The translations under genes were made by a program, and so were the position numbers. From assembly GCA_938009755.1 (NCBI GenBank), contig CALLIL010000012.1, positions 1 to 42,094 of the forward strand: a stretch of DNA of 42,094 nt, read 5' to 3'. Shown here one piece after another: positions 37,419-42,094 of the stretch. Each line of letters begins with the position of its first letter. The stretch's first letter is position 1. This stretch comes from an uncultured Marinomonas sp. (GTDB taxonomy: Bacteria > Pseudomonadota > Gammaproteobacteria > Pseudomonadales > Marinomonadaceae). The notes beneath the pieces are model-generated. The model did not search any database, had not been told where the DNA came from, and saw only the letters and a list, made by a program, of their open reading frames with translations.

Positions 37419-38019
37419 CTCTCCTCCAATTATTGGCCTTGCTGGCGGTATCGGCTCAGGCAAAAGCACCATCGCCAAGCGCTTTAATGAGATGGGCATT
37501 CAAAGCGTTGACGCAGACGATGTTGCTAGGCTCGTTGTTGAGCCAGGCTCTCGTTGTCTTCAAGCAATCCACCAACGACACGGCGACAAGATTCTATTAA
37601 ATGATGGCAGTTTGAACAGAAGCGCCTTACGCACCATCATTTTCGACCGACCAGATGAAAGAGTTTGGCTGGAAGAACTAACCCATCCAGCGATTAGAGA
37701 AGAGATCAAGCAGCAACTCAGTAAAACAACCTCTCAATATGCTTTATTGGTTCACCCTCTTATGTTTGAGACACACCAAGACTCATCATGTAAATATGTG
37801 ATTGCTATAGATGTACCCACAAACACCCAAATTAAACGGGTCATGGAACGGGATAAAATATCGAAAGAAAGTGCTGAAAAAATAATGGCAGCACAACTTA
37901 GTAATAATCAACGCATTAAGCGAGCAGACCTAATCTTAGAAAATTCTGGCAATATTGCAGAAATGGATGCTAAAGTCCTAATATTGCACAAAAAAATTAC
38001 AGAGTTACTATCATGCTAA
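37408..38019 (+). CDS. coaE: Dephospho-CoA kinase
   Basis: CoaE phosphorylates dephospho-CoA in the last step of coenzyme A synthesis. Walker [18 protein letters not shown] is at the N-terminus. [14 protein letters not shown], the [10 protein letters not shown] lid region and HPLMFET match the family, as does the VMERDKIS adenine/lid segment. The 203 residues are normal. Its start lies inside the end of pilD, and its stop overlaps the yacG start, the common pilD-coaE-yacG order in gammaproteobacteria. zapD (yacF), which lies between coaE and yacG in E. coli, is absent. Confidence 0.97.
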   Translation: MTDNSPPIIGLAGGIGSGKSTIAKRFNEMGIQSVDADDVARLVVEPGSRCLQAIHQRHGDKILLNDGSLNRSALRTIIFDRPDERVWLEELTHPAIREEIKQQLSKTTSQYALLVHPLMFETHQDSSCKYVIAIDVPTNTQIKRVMERDKISKESAEKIMAAQLSNNQRIKRADLILENSGNIAEMDAKVLILHKKITELLSC

Positions 38020-38237
38020 ACACTCAAGCGGTAACGTATGTTGCCTGTCCAACTTGCCAAATAAAAACTCCTTGGTCTAAGGAAAATCCAGACAGACCTT
38101 TTTGCAGTGCAAGATGCAAACTTATTGATTTAGGGGAATGGGCAAATGAGTCCTACGCCATTCCTCAACAAACATCAGAAGAAGATGAAATTTTTTCAGA
38201 AGATCTTGTTAGTAATCCAAACAAATCATTTTTATAG
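38013..38237 (+). CDS. yacG: DNA gyrase inhibitor YacG, zinc-binding protein
   Basis: YacG is a small zinc protein that in E. coli binds the GyrB C-terminal domain and inhibits gyrase. The four zinc cysteines are Cys12 and Cys15 (CPTC) and Cys31 and Cys35 (CSARC). [24 protein letters not shown] in pieces is the family hallmark. The 74 residues include a short acidic tail. The ATG lies 7 bases inside coaE, so it is probably translated by coupling. Confidence 0.95.
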   Translation: MLNTQAVTYVACPTCQIKTPWSKENPDRPFCSARCKLIDLGEWANESYAIPQQTSEEDEIFSEDLVSNPNKSFL

Positions 38238-38260
38238 ACGCTATTGGAATCACATTATCT

Positions 38261-39478
38261 ATGGCCGTACGAGATTTCTCTCATAAAAAAGCACTGCTCA
38301 TCGAAGACATGGCAGAAGCTCGAATCATGCAGCGAAAAATGCTGACGGATTTTGGTTTTACGTCTATCGATATTGCGATGAAAGCAGAAACCGCTATCGA
38401 GCTGCTTAGGCACAATACTTTCGATGTTATTTTGTCAGATTATAACCTTGGAAACGGCAAAGATGGTCAGCAGCTTTTAGAAGAAGTTAGGCATTCAAAA
38501 CTCATTCCTCATACTGCCACTTATTTAATGGTAACCGCAGAAACATCTATTGAAATGGTAATGGGCGCCATTGAATTTCAACCCGACGGTTATATTACCA
38601 AGCCATTCTCTCAAGCGGTATTGCAGCGCCGCCTCGAAAAACTATTAGAAACCAAAGAAAGGCTCCTTAAAGTTAACCTTGCACTAGACGCAGGCGATCA
38701 TGAAGCTGCTATTGATGCTGCCACCACAGCAATGAACGATTACCCTTCTTTAATCGGTAAATGCGAGAGAATCATCGGTGAAAGCCTTTTAGAGTTAAAA
38801 GACTATGACAAAGCATTATCCGTGTTTGAAAATACGATTAAAGAACGAAAAATGCCATGGGCGTTATTCGGTAAAGCAAAAGCTCACTATCTAATGGGCG
38901 AGCTAGAAACGGCTGAGCAACATTTTCAACAACTGACGCTCGACAACCGTTTTTTTGTCAGTGCCTATGACTGGCTAGCCAAAACGCAGCTTGCTTTGGA
39001 GAAACCTGAAGAAGCTCAAGCAACTTTGATAAAAGCCATTGAAAAATCGCCAAAAAACCTTTTACGACAAATGGAATTAGGTCGTATTAGCTTATTATTG
39101 AACGATAACATCACCGCTGAAATGGCCTATCGTCGCTCAGTGTTTCTCGTTAAACATTCTTGCTACAACATCCATGACGTCCACGTTCGTCACCTTGAAT
39201 CTCTTGCGCGTATTTCGGATAATGGCCCGCTGCTTCCTCGACAGAAAGACAACTTTAATAACACGTTAAAAAAAGTCTATGATCAACCTTTGGAAGATCC
39301 TGAACTAAAAGCTCAAGTTTACAGCTATGAAATAGATGTTCTGTTATCTGAAAATGACATCAACACCGCAAAACAATTATTTGAAGTTTGGCTTCGTGAA
39401 GTACGATTTGAAATGTCAGCAGCACCCAATAAACAGCAAAGCGCCACTTACCTTGAAGCCTTTGAGAGTCAAGAATGA
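38261..39478 (+). CDS. Response regulator with CheY-like receiver and TPR repeats
   Basis: This is a cytoplasmic response regulator without a DNA-binding domain. The receiver covers about residues 8-130: acidic pair Glu15-Asp16, phospho-acceptor Asp60 in ILSDYNLGNG, Thr in MVTAETS and Lys in GYITKPFS. After it come TPR-like helical repeats (about 140-300, with AIDAATTAMNDYP, AYDWLAKTQLALEKPEEAQATLIKAIEKSP and similar), then a helical C-terminus. The output is probably protein-protein contact. Regulators of this type occur in Pseudomonas and Vibrio, but I know of no firm role. The next gene, a histidine kinase, overlaps its stop by ATGA, so they should be partners. Confidence 0.9.
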   Translation: MAVRDFSHKKALLIEDMAEARIMQRKMLTDFGFTSIDIAMKAETAIELLRHNTFDVILSDYNLGNGKDGQQLLEEVRHSKLIPHTATYLMVTAETSIEMVMGAIEFQPDGYITKPFSQAVLQRRLEKLLETKERLLKVNLALDAGDHEAAIDAATTAMNDYPSLIGKCERIIGESLLELKDYDKALSVFENTIKERKMPWALFGKAKAHYLMGELETAEQHFQQLTLDNRFFVSAYDWLAKTQLALEKPEEAQATLIKAIEKSPKNLLRQMELGRISLLLNDNITAEMAYRRSVFLVKHSCYNIHDVHVRHLESLARISDNGPLLPRQKDNFNNTLKKVYDQPLEDPELKAQVYSYEIDVLLSENDINTAKQLFEVWLREVRFEMSAAPNKQQSATYLEAFESQE

Positions 39479-40149
39479 AAAAAATGAATATCAGCACTCT
39501 CCTTGCGAGTGCGATACATGAAAGTAAAAATCAAGTTGGTACGCTTTTGTACCAACTACAAGGTTTAAAAGAAACGATAGACACTACTGGCCCAAATCAA
39601 AAAAAAGTCATCCAAATAGAAGAGTCTCTCAAAAAGCTAAATGACGAATGGGTGGAATACCTATATCTGTATAGACTTGCTTCTGATGGCTATGAGCTAC
39701 ACGTCGATACATTTTTGATGGAAGAATTTCTTGATGACCAAGTATTTGCCCTGCTTCCTTCTGCAAAAGCCAAAGAACTAGAATTAACTTTCCAGTGTGA
39801 TAATCGTTTGACAGGCGTATTTGATGAGCGACTGATGACGGCGGTTGTTGGTACTGCTGTGTACAATGCTTTCCGTTTCGCTCAATCAAAAATAACAATT
39901 CACGCAAAAAAAGAAGATTCTTTTTTGGTTATTTCCATTGAAGATGATGGCAAAGGTTTTGAAGCATCAGAGGAACAGCCAGACATTTTCAAAGAAGCGA
40001 ATACAGGCTTAGGTTTGTATTTTGCGGAACTGTCCGCTACGGCTCACACCATAGACGATACCAAAGGCTACATTAAGAAAGAAACCTCTGCTCTCTTAGG
40101 TGGCGCAAGTTTAGCCATTTACTTACCTCAACCAGCAAACATCATTTAA
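39475..40149 (+). CDS. Compact sensorless histidine kinase
   Basis: At 224 residues this protein holds only a kinase core. The H-box SAIHESKNQVGTL has the likely phospho-accepting His15, and a helical DHp-like region runs to about 75. The HATPase domain (about 100-220) has the N-box with Asn131 (AVYNAFRFA), the G1 box DDGKGF (157-162) and the G2 box NTGLGLYFAEL (176-186). No signal, membrane or PAS domain is present, so it is soluble and must get its input by partner contact. The ATGA overlap with the TPR response regulator points to that protein as partner. A second ATG nine bases downstream is an alternative start. Confidence 0.87.
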   Translation: MKKMNISTLLASAIHESKNQVGTLLYQLQGLKETIDTTGPNQKKVIQIEESLKKLNDEWVEYLYLYRLASDGYELHVDTFLMEEFLDDQVFALLPSAKAKELELTFQCDNRLTGVFDERLMTAVVGTAVYNAFRFAQSKITIHAKKEDSFLVISIEDDGKGFEASEEQPDIFKEANTGLGLYFAELSATAHTIDDTKGYIKKETSALLGGASLAIYLPQPANII

Positions 40150-40157
40150 ACGATCTA

Positions 40158-40212
40158 ATACCTTAAAAGACAGATTGACCACTTTTAAAAGTCTGTCATT
40201 CCCTTAAGGTAT
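40158..40212. terminator. Inverted repeat spanning the convergent kinase/GntR gene ends
   Basis: ATACCTTAA (40158-40166) pairs with TTAAGGTAT (40204-40212), and inside it GACAGA (40169-40174) pairs with TCTGTC (40192-40197). On the plus strand TTTTG follows, and on the minus strand the right arm lies within the last codons of the GntR gene. It probably serves as a weak shared terminator for the two converging genes. Confidence 0.4.
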
Positions 40213-40811
40213 TTTGTCAACAAAACACCTGCATCTTCGATATGCTGCCTCAAAAACTTGATAGCAGCATATTTGTTCTTCTTCTGAATAAGAGAAAGCA
40301 GCTCTTCATGTTGATGCTGACTCTCTGCTCGGTAGCCTAAAGGCCCGTACTGAAAGCCTAAATAACGAACCGCTTGCTGGTTAAGGCCTTCTACAACACG
40401 TTGTAGTGTGGGACGATCTGCTACTTTGTATAAGGCTTGGTGAAAGTGCCAATTCAACTCACCTCGCTCAATAAGCGACAAACCTTCCTTATCGAGCTGC
40501 AAAGAAATGAACTTCGCTTCATTGAGTTCTTTTTCACTTATACGATCAAATGCCATGTCCAATAAAAGGCACTCCAACTCTGCTCTCATAAGACTTAAAT
40601 CTTCCGCTTCTTTCCAATGCAATGCTGGCACCATAACGCCTGCTTTACCGTGTGGAGATAACCAACCTTCGGCCTTTAAAGAAAGCAATGCATCTCTGAT
40701 TGGGATGCGGCTTACGCCATAACGCTGAGACAATTCAACTTGGCGAAGTGGAACGCCTCTGGCGAGCTTATTGTTTAAAATATCATCTTTAATTTGCTGC
40801 TTTATATCCAT
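40185..40811 (-). CDS. GntR-family transcriptional regulator, FCD (FadR) subfamily
   Basis: The N-terminal winged helix-turn-helix (about 3-63) has LRQVELSQRYGVSRIPIRDALLSLKAEGWL in pieces, the GntR signature. The C-terminal FCD ligand domain (about 70-200) has LMRAELECLLLD, LNWHFHQALYKVADRP, HQHEELLSLIQ and LRQHIEDAG. The Asp/His residues of these blocks are the metal-ligand positions in FCD proteins, whose ligands are usually small organic acids. It follows the BenE-type transporter gene by 9 bases on the same strand and most likely controls that operon. The ligand is unknown; an aromatic or carboxylic acid would fit the neighbour. Confidence 0.93.
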   Translation of the reverse strand: MDIKQQIKDDILNNKLARGVPLRQVELSQRYGVSRIPIRDALLSLKAEGWLSPHGKAGVMVPALHWKEAEDLSLMRAELECLLLDMAFDRISEKELNEAKFISLQLDKEGLSLIERGELNWHFHQALYKVADRPTLQRVVEGLNQQAVRYLGFQYGPLGYRAESQHQHEELLSLIQKKNKYAAIKFLRQHIEDAGVLLTKYLKGMTDF

Positions 40812-40820
40812 AAATCGCTC

Positions 40821-41999
40821 TTACACTGATGTTTTTTTGAAGTTGGCAACAAACAACCAAGTGGCGCCAAACACGATTCCCCAAAACGCAGAAGCAATAC
40901 CACCAAAAGACATACCAGATACAGTCACTAAAAAGGTTACCAAAGCAGCCTCTCTATTCTCATCTTCCATCATCGCGCTTTTCAGATTCATTCCTATCGT
41001 GCCTAATAATGCAATTCCGGCCAAGGCTGAGACCATAGCCACAGGAAAAATAGAAAATAACGCCACAACTGATGTTCCCGCCAAACCCGCTAGAGTGTAA
41101 AAAATGCCTGCCGACAAGCCTGAGATATAGCGGCGACCTGAATCTTTATGACATTCATCGCCTGAACAAATAGCAGCGGTTATCGCTGCTAAATTAAAGG
41201 CGAAACCGCCCATTGGCGCCAGCACAACAGAAACAAACCCTGTCCAACTAATTAAAGGTGACACAGGCGTTTGATAGCCACTGCCACGAATAACCGCTAT
41301 ACCTGGGATATTTTGCGAAGTCATTGTCACAATATACAAAGGCAGGCCGATGCCAATTAACGCACTCACATTCCATTCAGGCCAAACCCAAGACAGATGA
41401 CCAAAATGAAATGGAACTTGAGATAAAAGTGCTTGATCAGAACGTATCAAGACAAACGCTACGCCTGCGCACAATACAAATAACACAGAATAACGTGGCA
41501 CAAAACGCTTACTGATTAAATACGTTAATAACATGGCACCAACGAGAAAAACATCTGCCATCATTGAGTTGAAAATAGACAAACCAAACTTAAATAAAAC
41601 ACCTGCGAGCATGGCACAAGCGATAGGCAAAGGCACAAAACGCATAATTTTATCAAACAAGCCTGACACGCCAGTCAGCAAAGCCAACACACCAGAAAAC
41701 ACAAATACACCGATTGCTTCAGAATAACTAATCGAACCCAAACTGGTTACAAGCAATGCTGCGCCCGGCGTTGACCATGCCGTAATGATAGGAGCACGAT
41801 ACCAAAGCGATAGAAAAAAACACGTCGCTCCCATACCAAAACCTAACACCATAATCCAAGAGACGATCATAGTGGCGTCTGCCCCCGCGGATTGAGCAGC
41901 TTGAAACACAATAGCCACAGAGCTCGCGAAACCGATAAGAACAGCAACAAAACCAGCGACTACAGCACTGATGCTCATATCGTCAAAAATTTTTTTCAC
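40821..41999 (-). CDS. BenE-family benzoate/H+ symporter-like transporter
   Basis: This inner-membrane carrier belongs to the BenE family, described for benzoate uptake in Acinetobacter. The 392 residues form about 12 hydrophobic segments. AVVAGFVAVLIGFASSVAIVFQAA, ITAWSTPGAALL and FVSVVLAPMGGFAFNLAAITAAICSG (all in pieces) are BenE features. The start is GTG at 41997-41999, preceded by AAAGGAAAG, and an ATG 21 bases downstream is an alternative. No benzoate degradation gene is in the window, so the substrate is open. It is the first gene of a two-gene unit with the GntR regulator. Confidence 0.92.
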   Translation of the reverse strand: MKKIFDDMSISAVVAGFVAVLIGFASSVAIVFQAAQSAGADATMIVSWIMVLGFGMGATCFFLSLWYRAPIITAWSTPGAALLVTSLGSISYSEAIGVFVFSGVLALLTGVSGLFDKIMRFVPLPIACAMLAGVLFKFGLSIFNSMMADVFLVGAMLLTYLISKRFVPRYSVLFVLCAGVAFVLIRSDQALLSQVPFHFGHLSWVWPEWNVSALIGIGLPLYIVTMTSQNIPGIAVIRGSGYQTPVSPLISWTGFVSVVLAPMGGFAFNLAAITAAICSGDECHKDSGRRYISGLSAGIFYTLAGLAGTSVVALFSIFPVAMVSALAGIALLGTIGMNLKSAMMEDENREAALVTFLVTVSGMSFGGIASAFWGIVFGATWLFVANFKKTSV

Positions 42000-42053
42000 T
42001 TTTTCTTTCCTTTATAGAAATGTTTTTTCACTATATTCTAAAAAGAAATATTT

Positions 42054-42063
42054 TTGTATACAT
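42054..42063 (-). promoter_or_regulatory. Candidate FadR-type GntR operator before the BenE-like gene
   Basis: TTGTATACAT contains the perfect palindrome TGTATACA (42055-42062). It fits the FadR-subfamily half-site pattern TNGTNNACNA except for the last base. It lies about 55 bases upstream of the GTG start, in a very AT-rich region near the window edge, where self-control of the transporter/regulator unit is expected. Confidence 0.45.
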
Positions 42064-42094
42064 TTTTATTTTTTCTTAAAAAGAAAAATAGACG

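Noticed and set aside
1-42094. Mobile element, prophage, CRISPR array or anti-phage island
   Set aside because: I saw no transposase, integrase, phage structural gene, regularly spaced repeats or known defence genes; gene order is core chromosomal throughout.

Overview
The window reads as chromosome of a marine gammaproteobacterium of the Oceanospirillales type, most like Marinomonas. This assignment is inference from protein style and gene order: ruvCAB-tolQRAB-pal-cpoB followed by tRNA-Lys, aceEF near nadC, and nadC near pil-coaE-yacG are all gammaproteobacterial arrangements. The DNA is moderately AT-rich and densely coded. I see no insertion sequence, prophage, CRISPR array or rRNA. Nearly every gene is a recognisable core or common accessory gene.

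Layout. 1-9665 is all minus strand: a partial tRNA-Lys, the Tol-Pal envelope operon (cpoB, pal, tolB, tolA, tolR, tolQ), the Holliday-junction genes ruvB, ruvA and ruvC, aspS, and a short GreA/B-like protein. 9843-11791 (plus) carries a DUF6795-like lipoprotein candidate and a siderophore-interacting reductase behind a possible Fur box. 11886-18258 (minus) holds cysN-cysD for sulfate activation, a CLCA_X-type putative zinc-peptidase-like protein, a DASS dicarboxylate/anion symporter and rluC. 18723-23624 (plus) holds RNase E with a long leader and a BicA-like SulP transporter. 23803-28449 (minus) is aceE-aceF. A long non-coding gap of about 860 bases follows. 29312-40149 (plus) runs nadC, ackA, pta, a small unknown gene, a four-gene type IV pilus cluster (pilin, short ATPase, platform protein, prepilin peptidase), coaE, yacG, and a two-component pair (TPR response regulator and sensorless histidine kinase). 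40185-41999 (minus) is a BenE-type transporter with a GntR regulator.

How the genes work together. Tol-Pal maintains outer-membrane integrity at division and RuvABC resolves recombination intermediates. AceEF makes acetyl-CoA and AckA-Pta turns it over to acetate and ATP, so two linked pieces of central metabolism flank the aceE-nadC gap. CysDN starts assimilatory sulfate reduction. The pil cluster encodes pilin, assembly ATPase, inner-membrane platform and processing peptidase, but no secretin or alignment genes lie here.

I find no clear undescribed system. The points most worth a second look are: the CysN C-terminal tail that looks like a decayed APS kinase; the shortened PilB-like ATPase and long pilin leader; the ATGA-coupled TPR-regulator/kinase pair; the ackA-pta block sitting between nadC and pil; and several strong unannotated hairpins (aceE-aceF gap, after pta, after the DUF6795-like gene, and in the aceE-nadC gap).
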